Below, piece after piece: positions 33,262 through 43,122 of a DNA stretch of 64,000 nucleotides. Made by a program: the position numbers and the translations under genes. Every line of letters starts with the position of its first letter. Position 1 is the first letter of the stretch. The notes beneath the pieces are model-generated. The model was not told the origin of the DNA and did no database searches. It saw only the letters and a list, made by a program, of their open reading frames with translations. The stretch comes from Parapristionchus giblindavisi (Eukaryota > Nematoda > Chromadorea > Rhabditida > Diplogasteridae): assembly GCA_943737045.1 (NCBI GenBank), contig CALSFV010000253.1, forward strand, positions 186,001 to 250,000. Reading direction: 5' to 3'.

Positions 33262-35643
33262 GTGATTAGTTATCGTGTGGTGATATCGATTGAAATTTTT
33301 TTGTTGTATGATAGGGAGGATATGTTTCAACAGACCGAATGTAAACAAATGGTGAATGTGGAGATGTTTAAAGAGTGTGTGCAGATGATGATCAATTCAA
33401 ATGTTGAAAGTGTTAAGGCGATGAGAAAGAGTAATGAACAAGCGCGTTTATCTATGCTTACTCCTTTGGGTAATTTTCATGCCAATAAAGATGAGAAATT
33501 CGATATGTTCAAGAGGCAATTCACTTTGCGTTTCAAACATTTAGATGATCATTCACGCATTTCTTGTTTTGAATCATTCTTGAGAGGAAGAGCTAGTGAT
33601 ATCTGGAAAACTATGCCAAGTACTATACAAAGGAGAGAGAATTATGGAGAGATGATAGGCTGGTTTGAGGATAAACTAGATGGAACATATGACGCTCGGG
33701 TAGATGATGTCGTTGGTTATAATAAGGAACATGTGTACAGAGTGAATGGTTGTCTAAATCATTCAAAGGATGATGGAAGATGGGTTGATACATCTCATGT
33801 TGATAATGTGTGTAGGGCTGATAATGATTATCTAACTCGAAACAGTAGATCAAATAATATTATTATCGATCAAAGTTTTCCAAGAGTGAGAGAAATGAAT
33901 GATAATTTGCATAACGATATTTGTTCGAATTGTGGTGGAAAAGGTCATATTGCCAAGGGATGTCCATCTATGGTGTATCATGGTTATTATGGTTATGGAA
34001 TGAAGCGTAGAAGTCATCAAGGTTACGGTAATCAGAGACGATACGGTAGAACTGAACAAAAAGTCAAACCATCGAATAGAAGTGATGATAATAGTGGTCA
34101 TTTGAAGAATTTCGTGAATTGTAGCAATAGTAAGATTGATAATCAACCAGTAATTGGGAAGAATTATTTGTATACGCATGGTGTCAGTAGCACTAATAGT
34201 GGTAATGTAGTGACAGAAGGAAGAACAGAAGATAAAGGAGTTGTTTGTGATACGAATGAACTGTTTCACTTATTTCATGAGTATGAATTTAATGGAGATC
34301 ATTGTATGAATGGCGAGAGTATTATGTGCAATAACCATGAGAATAATGTAGCTGTGAATAAGTACAAGGAAGATGGTATTAGTGATATTGAAGTGATAAG
34401 AGGAAGAGTAGAAGATAAAGAAGTTGATAATGATATGAATGAACTATTTCACCTATTTCATGAGTATGAATTCAATGGAAGTCGTGATCATTGTAGGAAT
34501 GTTAAGAGTATCATGTGCAATAACCATGAGAATGATGTAGCCTTGAATAAGAATAAGGAAGATACAGTATCAAATGTGCGGTTGCAAGATTTCGATGAGA
34601 GTTTGAGAGAATTAGACAAGGTGGTAGTGAATCAAAGTAGTACTGTAAATGAGATTACTGTGTTAAAGAAGCAAACCGTCGATCATGGTAACATGCAGCG
34701 AAAATCTGAAAATATGGTGAATGTTGATTGCACTAGTGGAACAAGGAAGGATCCCCAAAAGAATAAAAGATGTGAGAATAAGGATGAAATAGATAAGAGT
34801 AAGGTGGATCATTGGAATGATGATCAAATAGATGAGAAATTGTGTATGGTAGAACTAGTAGAGTATGATGTTAAGGATGTTAAGGATGTTACTTGTGTTA
34901 ATGATGAACCAGAGAACATTGAGGAACTAGCGATTTTTCATGATTCTCAAAGAATTGCTGAAAATATAGGACGAAGTATAAATCAATACTACAAATGTAA
35001 CAGTAGATCCGATGGTAATCAATACAATGGTGTGTCGCAATACGGTTGTTGGAATCGTATAAAATGGAGAAGAGTCCGTGGTAGACTGAAACCTCATTAT
35101 GATCAGGAAAGAGGAGATGTTAATGGATGTAGAAGTTTCATGTGGAGAGGATATGCTGTGAAGAGTAACTTGAAATACTGTAAGGGTACGGTGATTGACA
35201 GGGGTCGTGAGGAAGATTGCCCCATTGGTCCATCTGATATTGATAATGATTCTGAATATCCATTGAAGAATAATTGTATCAATCAAGATACTGTAAGACA
35301 TCATAAAATTATATCTCCATATGAAGAATCGGGCCATAAGAAGAAAGAGATTGAAGGAAGAAGAGAAGGTTTATCTAATATTTCGAATATCAGAAAACAT
35401 CGAAATCAGATGAATTCTGTCTTTGCTGCACGTAATCGAGGATTCCAAGGAAGAAATCAGAATGTAGAAGTCCGAAGAACTACTGGATTCGTTAGAAGAT
35501 CGCCTAGAAGAATGAGAAGAGTCGTCTATGAGCCAGGAGGCTCATTTTCGCAGGAGGAGGGAGATGTTAGGGATACTCCCTATCTCCATATACCCCAGGC
35601 TAACCGCCTCCCCTATTCCCCTTTTCCCCTTTTCGACCCCTAA
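33262..35643 (+). CDS. Gag-like polyprotein of an LTR retroelement without pol
   Basis: A 793-codon frame; a likelier start is the Met at 33322. Residues about 75-130 (FKRQFTLRFKHLDDHSRISC..., SFLRGRASDIW) resemble the capsid-like region of retrotransposon Gag. Residues about 221-234 form a CCHC zinc knuckle, CSNCGGKGHIAKGC. A block of about 61 residues is tandemly duplicated (NELFHLFHEYEFNG at about 331 and 392). The middle is Asn/Asp/Glu-rich. The C-terminus (RRSPRRMRRVVYEPGG, then SQEEGDV) looks like the end of a gypsy-type Pol running into the polypurine tract, so the central Pol domains (protease, RT, RNase H, integrase) may have been lost in frame. It could package RNA but not copy it. 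A host gene derived from Gag is a less likely alternative, because the frame runs into an LTR-like sequence. Confidence 0.7.
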   Translation: MISYRVVISIEIFLLYDREDMFQQTECKQMVNVEMFKECVQMMINSNVESVKAMRKSNEQARLSMLTPLGNFHANKDEKFDMFKRQFTLRFKHLDDHSRISCFESFLRGRASDIWKTMPSTIQRRENYGEMIGWFEDKLDGTYDARVDDVVGYNKEHVYRVNGCLNHSKDDGRWVDTSHVDNVCRADNDYLTRNSRSNNIIIDQSFPRVREMNDNLHNDICSNCGGKGHIAKGCPSMVYHGYYGYGMKRRSHQGYGNQRRYGRTEQKVKPSNRSDDNSGHLKNFVNCSNSKIDNQPVIGKNYLYTHGVSSTNSGNVVTEGRTEDKGVVCDTNELFHLFHEYEFNGDHCMNGESIMCNNHENNVAVNKYKEDGISDIEVIRGRVEDKEVDNDMNELFHLFHEYEFNGSRDHCRNVKSIMCNNHENDVALNKNKEDTVSNVRLQDFDESLRELDKVVVNQSSTVNEITVLKKQTVDHGNMQRKSENMVNVDCTSGTRKDPQKNKRCENKDEIDKSKVDHWNDDQIDEKLCMVELVEYDVKDVKDVTCVNDEPENIEELAIFHDSQRIAENIGRSINQYYKCNSRSDGNQYNGVSQYGCWNRIKWRRVRGRLKPHYDQERGDVNGCRSFMWRGYAVKSNLKYCKGTVIDRGREEDCPIGPSDIDNDSEYPLKNNCINQDTVRHHKIISPYEESGHKKKEIEGRREGLSNISNIRKHRNQMNSVFAARNRGFQGRNQNVEVRRTTGFVRRSPRRMRRVVYEPGGSFSQEEGDVRDTPYLHIPQANRLPYSPFPLFDP
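35550..35564 (+). other. Candidate polypurine tract
   Basis: The run GCAGGAGGAGGGAGA directly precedes the TGTTAGGG start of the LTR-like segment. This is the usual position of the plus-strand primer in LTR elements. Confidence 0.55.
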
Positions 35644-35983
35644 ACCCCTTTCCCTTTTATTAGAATGATTTCTGCACCATATTGTACGTTCTTTGTTTTA
35701 TAATTAGGTTACCCTGTCCTTGTCTTTCTTATCATTTTAATTTAATTAGTATTGCATATAAATAGAGGCTTTATTCCTCGTTCTTTCTGGTTCTTTCTGG
35801 TCTTCCCTGCTCTTCTCTCCTCGTCCTATTTCTCCCCATCACTCACACCTCCCTTTTAAGTAAGTCTCCCGTCACCAAATATTCTTTAATTGTGGTTGAA
35901 GTTGGAGATAAAGCTTAGATTGGAATCTCGAGTCTTGGTGTGTTAACCACAAGTTTAAGAACCCGGCCATTGTATACATTACA
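35565..35983 (+). repeat. Candidate 3' LTR with TATA box
   Basis: Begins TGTTAGGGATACTCCC immediately after the purine tract and contains GCATATAAATAGAGGC (about 35754-35769), a good TATA box, then a C/T-rich leader as expected for U3-R-U5. The right boundary at ...TACATTACA is a guess from the TG...CA rule. No second copy is in the window, so identity as an LTR rests on structure alone. Confidence 0.5.
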
Positions 35984-36850
35984 ATAATATAATGCCGAAA
36001 TCGAATGCTAAAAAATACAATGATTTGCGAATTTTGAAGGATTACGGTAGGGGCACACACTAATTTCTTTCAGTTTGCGGTTAAAAAAAGCGAATTAGTC
36101 GTGGTTTTTCGGGAATAAGGTAAACTTCCACAATTGTGTTTCAGTTAATTTTCGTGCAGTAGTTACCCTAATGAATACTCGTCAAATTGAAGGAATAAAA
36201 AAAGATCCTCACCGAGAGGCAATTGTAGGAAAAATAAAAGAATTTTTTAAGTGTTTTATTTTTTTTCTCGGTACCACGGTTTTGGATCGGGATGATACTT
36301 GGTGGAATTTACCTGCTAATTATTTGCCTTGGTCGTATACACATATCGAACCAATCCGTAAACTTTGTAAGTTTGATGCCACTTTATCGAACTGACGTTA
36401 TTTAGCGAGGGTGCAGATATGACGAACCTAAACTCCGTCTGTGAGCTCATCCCACAACATACTACAACTGTGCACGATTTGGGTCCGATCGGTTCATATC
36501 ACTTTTTGGTCAAGTGCCAAGCCATAAGCAAAATATGTTCACTGACATTGAGTCAGATATTCTCTCATAAGCGATTTAGAAGAGAACTCATATATCAAAA
36601 AGGAATTCTATACATTGCATTACACCCATCTGATCGGAACAATTTCGTCGGAACAATTTCGTCGGAATCTGATCGGAACAAGTTGCAATAACGAAAAAAA
36701 ATAATTTCGTTATTGCAACTAATGAAACATATATAAAAAGTGCAAAAATAGTTGCATCAGCGAGGAGTTGAACTAGTGTGACCAGTACCCCAACCCATCG
36801 CCTTACCCCCACTCGACCACCGCTGCTTGTGAAGCACTAGCTAGAGTGAT
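35984..36850. other. Unassigned sequence with weak coding signs and one tRNA-like block
   Basis: Open frames at 36171-36395 (contains WWNLPANYLPWSY) and 36419-36691 have a protein-like composition, but I found no convincing exon set. A run of possible mini-introns at 36050-36150 would be under 30 nt. On the minus strand about 36765-36830 reads as a tRNA-like sequence (GGTGGTCGAGTGGGGGTAAG and later TAGTTCAACTCC). Confidence 0.35.
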
Positions 36851-36851
36851 G

Positions 36852-37223
36852 TTAAAGAAGGGGACCCACGAGATTTGGAGTGCACTATTGACAAGAAGAA
36901 CATGGGGCAAAGGAAGTGGCATTATGTTCTCTATTAGATATGAGCGAATGGGTGCATAGAGCGTGTAGCTCAGTGGTTAGTGGTTAGCGCTAGTAACCGC
37001 GCTACGTGGGTTCGATTCTCGTTTGAAATTTTCTTTATATGCATCCTTCAAATTCAAAAACTCGCGCCTTTCCCTGGGGGATCAATGAACTTTATGCTCG
37101 GATTACGACATTCCTGTTCACCTAAAATTTTAGAGAAAATTGTTTTTGTATACAGGGAGATGTGACCTACAGTTCTGCCCGGCCAGTTTAGTCACGAAAA
37201 AACTCGTGGGTCCCCTTCTTTAA
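36852..37223 (+). mobile_element. TTAAAGAAGGGG-ended element carrying a tRNA-like promoter
   Basis: Ends TTAAAGAAGGGGACCC and GGGTCCCCTTCTTTAA are exact inverted repeats. Inside, 36959-37024 has box A TAGCTCAGTGGTTAG and box B GTGGGTTCGATTC with tRNA spacing, but no acceptor stem. This is a DNA-transposon-like shell around a pol III-type promoter, comparable to the TTTAAAGG family. Confidence 0.65.
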
Positions 37224-37261
37224 TAGCGCGCCTAAAAAAAATGGCTAAAGCACGTGAAAAA

Positions 37262-38420
37262 AGGGGCGAATCCCGTACTTGAGTTGGATGTAATATAAAG
37301 AGGGCGAGGCGGATGCCAGTCGGGTTTGGTGTGCTGCATTAGAGAGGGTGTGCGTGCGAGAAGGCATCCAATGATTCTCTCTGTAACACTCTCCGCCTCG
37401 CTACTAAACCTGTCTAACAAGGGATGCACCTCAGCTCACGGAAACAGTTCCCAATGCGACACATATGGGTAGTTAGGGTTGAGGGGGAGACCGTCAAAAG
37501 TGGTATCCAAAGTTGCCCATGGGGCGTACAAACAGATGTATTCGATCGATATTTGTTAAAGCATGCGTCGCTCAAATGCATAACTCTGTGTTCAGTGAAG
37601 CTGCGAGTTCCAAACTTGGCAGCGATAATAGCCCATGAGAGATACACAACCTGGTGGAGTATGAGCGCGATCGGTTGAATTCTGAGAAATTTCGAAATTT
37701 TATTTTTTTTCTTATTTTCCGAGATACAGACATTACCTGATTAGGTTAATTTCGATCCTATTTAACAGACAGATGACGTCTATGTATAACAGACGACAGC
37801 TCACTAGTGTTTCATGAAATTTCGCGTTCTTCGAGAAAAGTTATAGTTGGATAAAGGAGGTAGAAACTAGAATCATGAATTTTTCGAAATTCTCAGAATT
37901 TGTCCGATTAGGCTCAGACTTTGCCACGACAATTATTATGAAGATAGAAGATGATACCTATAGTAGAATAGCAATTGATGCTCTTTCAGTGAAACAGTAA
38001 ATCATTTTACCTTTTTGGATGATTTGCAAAAATCGTGAATTTTCGAAATTTCTCAAAATTCAACCTGTATAAGGCTCATACTCGACCAGGCTATCTATGA
38101 CTCATGGGATATTATCTTTGCCAAGTTTGGAACCTGCAGCTTCACTGAGCACAGAGTTATCTCATTTTAAGGCGCATGTTTTAGTAGAATATCGATCGAA
38201 AATTTCGAAAATATCCAATTTGGTAGGCCCCATGGGCAACTTTGGATACCACTTTGGCGGTTTCCCCCTTATCCCTAACTACCCATATGGGTCGCATTGG
38301 GAATTATTTCCGTGAGCTGAGGTGCTTCCCTTGTAAGGTGCTCCGCTCTTACTAATGAACATTATTGTGAAAACACACCAAACCGTACACCACAGTGTTG
38401 GTAAAGTCGCCTCACAAGGG
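37262..38420. mobile_element. Repeat unit interrupted by a CAAGGG foldback
   Basis: 37262-37420 and 38330-38420 together match the uninterrupted repeat at 43900-44165 ('gaatcccgt', 'gcgaggcggatgccagtcgg', 'ccacagtgttggtaaagtcg'). Between them 37420-38333 is a foldback whose ends are CAAGGGATGCACCTCAGC and its complement. Arms of about 220 nt (GCAGCTTCACTG, CCCATATGGGT) surround an AT-rich centre with TTTCGAAATT runs. No coding potential. Confidence 0.65.
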
Positions 38421-38629
38421 AACCACTTAACCATAATCCATTTTTCTCTAATTTTGATTTCTTGACGCGAATGTACATGGAATAAGGTTTCCAAAAAGGT
38501 AGGTCACAAGAATCACATTCGCGTTTTAAGGCCTTTTTTCGGCTTCTGAAAAAAAGCACTAGATTTGCATCTCGCCCGCCTCTTTCGTGCAGCAGAAAAG
38601 ACTCGCAGAAGAGAGATAGGGTAGACAAG

Positions 38630-39060
38630 TGGCCGAGTGGTGTAGTGGTCTGGAGCGCGCGCGCTCACTCCGACTTTTGGTGGCATCTCTATTGCCCCGC
38701 TATTCCCATCTTTCTCTCATTTTGAACTAACGTACTCCCAGTTCATTATTCTCGCTCCTCTTGTTCTCTCCTTCGTAAATTGTGAGTTGCAACGGGCACA
38801 ATGTCGGATGATAAGTATTTGCATATGAGAGGCAAGCAAAATGAATAGGCAAAGTATACAAATCCAGTATGTTCATCAGTTCTCATTCGACCTAGTGCCG
38901 TTGCATCGTAGTGTGGATCTATAGTAGAGATCGTATTAAGAGTTTGTACATGTAGATTCCATTTCCCTGCTGCCTTCAACCGATTCGCTGATAACGCGAC
39001 GGGCCTCCATCAAACTATATTAAGTGCATATCTCCTCTCCTGTTCATTTGTTGTGATGGA
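38630..39060 (+). repeat. tRNA-like segment and duplicated 5' flank of gene B
   Basis: 38632-38690 has a box A-like GTGGCCGAGTGGTG but no clear box B. 38692-38960 is repeated at about 44166-44370 upstream of gene D and in part at 42880-42965 upstream of gene C ('gctattcccat', 'tttgcatatgaga', 'gtatgttcatcagttctc'). The flank was copied together with the genes and may include their shared promoter. Confidence 0.5.
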
Positions 39061-39241
39061 AATAAAGAAAGAAAGAAAGATAAAGATTAGTTGTGTAATC
39101 GCAGTTTTTATCAACATTCATTAGCTTATTCTAATATATTTGTACACGATTATCCTTCTTAAATGTTAAAATGTGTTAATTCCTCTCTAAATTCATTTTT
39201 ACTCTCAGTTTACGTAATGATTATTACAGCAAGGCTCCAAG

Positions 39242-41947
39242 ATGTTACCTCATTTTCCAATTCTCATTTTTGTCTTCGCGATGTTACCTGAGACGTAAGA
39301 TTTTGTAAATTAAAAAGCGTTATTCTATAAAAGGTGTCGGTCTATCCGTCTAAATGGGGCGTTAATTTCAAATCCATAACTGATATCCGATTCGATATTT
39401 CTGTTCAGACGCTCCGATATGTCGTACAACTGCGTGAAGGGATCAACAAAATATACGATGAATCTGATGCCTAAAGGAAAAGATGAGATGAAGCTCGATC
39501 AGAAGCACAAAGAAATTTTGAGAAAATTTTTTTCTACTATCCGATCTTTTCCCACTGCCCAGTGTAAAACTGGATGTACTAATCTGAATGATTCGGACGG
39601 TAATATTCATTTTGGATGCAATGAAGTAAGTTGTCGGCCCAAGCATTTAAGCTGATTGAAGCCTTTTGCTGTTTTAAGCTGAAATCATTTAAAAGAGTAG
39701 CCAACCACAGCCACAATGAATTTCCATGATTAGAGAGAGTCCATGCGAGATAGTAGGTAGATCAGAGAGAGAAAGAGGAGGCAAGGGAGGGAAAGGTGGG
39801 GGCTCATCGAATATTTCTATATTTTCGAATATTTCTAAATATTACAAAACAAGTGTTTCATTTTCGGAAGTTTTTAAGATAACTATAACTATAACTATAA
39901 CTAGGGTTGGCTGTAATGCACAAAGCATTGCGGGCACGCAACGTCCTTTTCCTACCCTCTAACCCCTCTCCTTTAGTATATAAGAGCGATTACGGGCCCT
40001 CAATCGCTCCCCTCCCCTGCCTCCGAGGTTGCGGGCCAGCAATGATTTTAAGTGCGGGCCCGCAATCACTAACAATGGAGAGAAATTCACGATGCGCACT
40101 GATTACAATGAGAGAAAAAACCCTAACCCAAATCCTAAGGAATTGCCCTTACTATTAAGGGTTTGGCCAGTGCGCCAACTACTAGGGTTTGAATCCCTTA
40201 TACGTAAGGGTTTGAAACCTACTCGCGTCGCGACGATGCGTCCCCACGCCTTCCCCTTGTATGGTCTATGAGTTCTGCACGACATGATGTCGGGGTAGCG
40301 CAATGGGTAAGAGGCTTGGCTAGCACGCGGTGTGATGCGCCCCTCGCATGTTCGACTCCCCCTCGGAGGAATATCTCTTGTAACTTTGAACAGCGTATTT
40401 TCGAGACGGCTTTAATTTTTCAAACCCTAGCATGTAAGGGTTTGAAAGCCTTACAGGTGAGGGTATCAAAACCCTTACCCTTATGCACTGTTACATTTGC
40501 CTTACGTTTCAATGCCGTAACCCCCTCCGTCGCGTCGGACAGGCGGCGGAGGGGGTTACGGCGTAGACACGTAAGGTAAATGTAACAGTGCATAAGGGTT
40601 ATGTACAGCGCAGCATTCCAACTAGGGTTTTAAACCCTCGCATTTAAGGGTTTTTTCTCTGACAAGGGAATCCTTTCAGCTCGCGGAAAAAAATCCAGAT
40701 GAAAATTTGCACAGGCATTGTTGAAGACGATAGAAAATGATATGTGAAGTCGAAAAATGCAGCAGGGCAATACACGAGCCGCAGCATCTATCCAAACTTG
40801 GTCAAACTTAGCGCGCATTCGCCGTATTCTGAAGCAATGAGAGAGACCTTATTGGTGGCACAGTTTCTTCGTACAATCGCGTTGATGTTATCTTTTCGGA
40901 ATCTTTTTGTCTTTAATGCACGAGCCACTTTCCACTCCGTTCACCAATCAAGTTGATACCTTTCTTCAGAGATAGGGACGATGAATTCAGATTGTTGGCG
41001 GCGAATGCGCGCCAAGTTTGACCAAGTTTGGATAGATGCTGCGGCTCGGGTATTGCCCTGCTGCATTTTTCGACTTCACATATCATTTTCTATCGTCTTC
41101 AACAATGCCTGTGCAAATTTTCATCTGGATTGGTTTCCGCGAGGTGAAAGGATTCCCTTGTGAGTGTGGCTGCACTGCGCACAAAACATATTTATAATAT
41201 TTTCGTCTCATACATATCTACAAAATGAAAGCAAACGAATGAATGAATGAAAGTTTTATATTCATTTATTGCAGGACATGGAGGATGCAGAAACAGAAAA
41301 AGTATGTTATGAAGAGTAAGTGAAAAGAAATTGTCTCTTTTTTTCAATGAAATTACTTTTTTTCCATGGAAAATTCGTTTTTTTTCATTTCATAATTTGC
41401 GTTTATGTATTATTTTTTTGGATTATTGGCGCTTTTGAAAACTCTGTTAAAATGTCCTTGATTGCGGTATTGATTTATTCCTAATATTGACGATTTAATT
41501 GTTTTCAGTAGATGCAACGATATATCTGAAGACTTCTGCAGACGAATGGAATGGGAGCCTAAATTGAAGAGCGCCTATGAATATGCTTGTGGTTCGTTTG
41601 ATTGTTTTCTCACATTGATGAAAATCCTTCTCTCATTCATTATGCGCACCAGGGCTGGGCGTAAAATGAAAATTTTACGGATCCATAAAAAACGTAAAAT
41701 TTACGGTTTCGAAATCTTTGAAATTCCTTCGTAAAAAAAACTTCGTAAAATCCGTGAAACCTTTGAAATGTTTGTAATTATGCATTTCTTTTAACATTAG
41801 CAATCAACGCAAACATTAGCATTAAATGATATCTTCAATTGCAGTGATGTCCAGTGGATCTGCTTATCTTCTTTCATCCGTAATCATCATATCGGTCGTA
41901 ATCAACGCATCGATCCCATAAATACTCAACTATCTTGTCAACTATAA
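39242..41947 (+). CDS. Cysteine-rich family member B (five-exon model)
   Basis: Exons: 39242-39294 (MLPHFPILIFVFAMLPE signal peptide), 39409-39625 (YNCVKGST, TAQCKTGC, FGCNE|GTAAGT), 41275-41315 (41 nt, KVCYEE), 41509-41595 (RCNDISEDFC to YACGS, donor GGTTC|GTTTG), 41845-41947 (VQWICLSSF to LSCQL, TAA). All phases agree, giving 166 residues with ten cysteines. Without the last splice, exon 4 would read on to 41734 through a CAGGG-type repeat; I prefer the spliced form because the fifth exon is preserved in gene D with mostly third-base changes. Intron 2 is about 1.65 kb and filled with mobile DNA. B, C and D lie in tandem on the same strand with duplicated flanks. Likely a secreted disulphide-rich protein; the C...DRCN end of exon 3/4 recalls Ly6/uPAR domains, unproven. 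Confidence 0.72.
39690..40650. mobile_element. Repeat block in intron 2 of gene B, with GCGGGCCCGC palindromes
   Basis: 39690-39790 is the AG-rich 'gtagccaaccac' repeat. From 39900 ('ctagggttggctgtaatgc') to about 40080 the sequence holds several GCGGGC/GCCCGC motifs, as at 47350-47640. 40140-40470 repeats 'aagggtttgaa' and 'ctagggtttg' in both orientations. 40290-40375 is a tRNA-like head (GGTAGCGCAATGGGTAAG ... GCATGTTCGACTCC). Confidence 0.5.
40483..40597. repeat. Long near-perfect hairpin, copy 1
   Basis: ATGCACTGTTACATTTGCC and its complement enclose GTAACCCCCTCCG / CGGAGGGGGTTAC and a short GC-rich loop. Flanks CCTT and AAGG are themselves symmetric. The copy at 55080-55190 is more perfect. 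Confidence 0.7.
40662..41162. mobile_element. CAAGGG foldback in intron 2 of gene B
   Basis: Ends ACAAGGGAATCCTTTCAGC and its complement; arms of about 165 nt match 53640-54139 closely (GATGAAAATTTGCACAGGC, AATGCAGCAGGGCAATAC). The open frames inside, on both strands, mirror each other and are not genes. Confidence 0.7.
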
Positions 41948-41949
41948 AT

Positions 41950-43120
41950 TATTTCACTGAATCTGCTTCTCATTACACGATGAACAGAACATTGCAAACA
42001 CTGAAGTTAGATTCAAAGCATTATACATCCTCCTCCTTTCGACCTGAAGCCAACCTGATAACGCGACGGACATCAACCTCTGACAAGTAAACAATTAGCT
42101 ATAGATTTATTGAATTTCAGTACTATATGTACGATTTTTTCGGACGATTTTAATCTAAAATTTCATCTTGTTTGTAAATCGAAACGCGTTTCGTTCAGCA
42201 GAACTCATGTGTTTCGGTTCGATATTGAACTGATATTGCATGTTGTTTTGTTCCTGTTGAAGTTCTATATCAATAAATATTAGGTTGAGTCATAATTAAC
42301 CTTGGATTTTTGTGTTTCGACTTTGAACTTTTGCCGTTATTTTGTGGTAACACCTCCTGTCTCGCGATAATGCACACATACAATATCCCCCTCCCTCTAT
42401 CACTCCCCGAGATATCAGTCATTATAGTCCCCTGTCAGTTAAGAAATGACGAATAATTTCATGCAAATAAACAACATGTTCGACATATCATGCTTTTCCT
42501 TTCCTGTCTGGCCTCAAAGTCCCTGATAGTCGACGTCGCATGGCTTAAGTTTACCACTAGGACACCCCTTCTCTAGCAACGGTGCAATATTGGTTCCATC
42601 ACTTCACATAGAAGAACTACAATATGAAAAAGAGGAGGGGTGGGCAACGGCTTGATTCCCTTTTTTTTTTTTTTTATTTATCGATATAGAACTTCAACAG
42701 GAACAAAACAACATGCAATATCAGTTCAATATCGAACCGAAACACATGAGTTCTGCTGAACGAAACGCGTTTCGATTTACAAACAAGATGAAATTTTAGA
42801 TTAAAATCGTCCGAAAAAATCGTAGCGCTAATGAATAGGTAACTTATGCACATTGTTATCATCGAGTAGTATATTTTTCATCGGTTCTCATTCGAACTAG
42901 TGCTGTTGCACCGTAGTGTGGACCCATAGTAGAAATCGTATTTAGAGTTTGTACATGTAGATAATGATTAGTTGTGTAGTCTGAGTTTTTATCAACATTC
43001 ATTAGCTTATTCTAATATATTTGTACACCATTATCCTTCTTAAATGTTAAAATGTGTTAATTCCTCCCTAAATTCATTTTTACTCTCATTTTATGTAATG
43101 ATTATTACAGCAAGACTCCA
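41950..43120. repeat. Inverted repeat pair and mariner end between genes B and C
   Basis: 42129-42277 and 42676-42825 are inverted copies (CGAAACGCGTTTCG, GAACTTCAACAGGAAC). At 42282 TTAGGTTGAGTCATAATTAA resembles a mariner left end, but no right end or transposase is seen. 42880-43120 is the duplicated 5' flank shared with B and D. Confidence 0.5.
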
Positions 43121-43122
43121 AG

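Noticed and set aside
32711..33348. Minus-strand frames of 179 and 92 codons rich in Thr, His and Pro
   Set aside because: They are the complement of a GT-rich degenerate repeat and the Gag leader; composition alone explains them.
33623..35337. Minus-strand frames of 76-139 codons opposite Gag
   Set aside because: Shadows of the intact plus-strand Gag frame.
36000..36400. Multi-exon gene beginning MPKSNAKKYNDLRI
   Set aside because: It would need introns of under 30 nt and the phases do not keep an open frame.
40744..41163. Open frames inside intron 2 of gene B (70 and 60 codons)
   Set aside because: The two arms of a CAAGGG foldback give mirror-image frames; nearly the same frames occur at 53843-54154.
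41546..41734. Transposon-derived C-terminal tail of gene B
   Set aside because: Possible, but the conserved fifth exon with synonymous changes explains the data better; recorded as an alternative.
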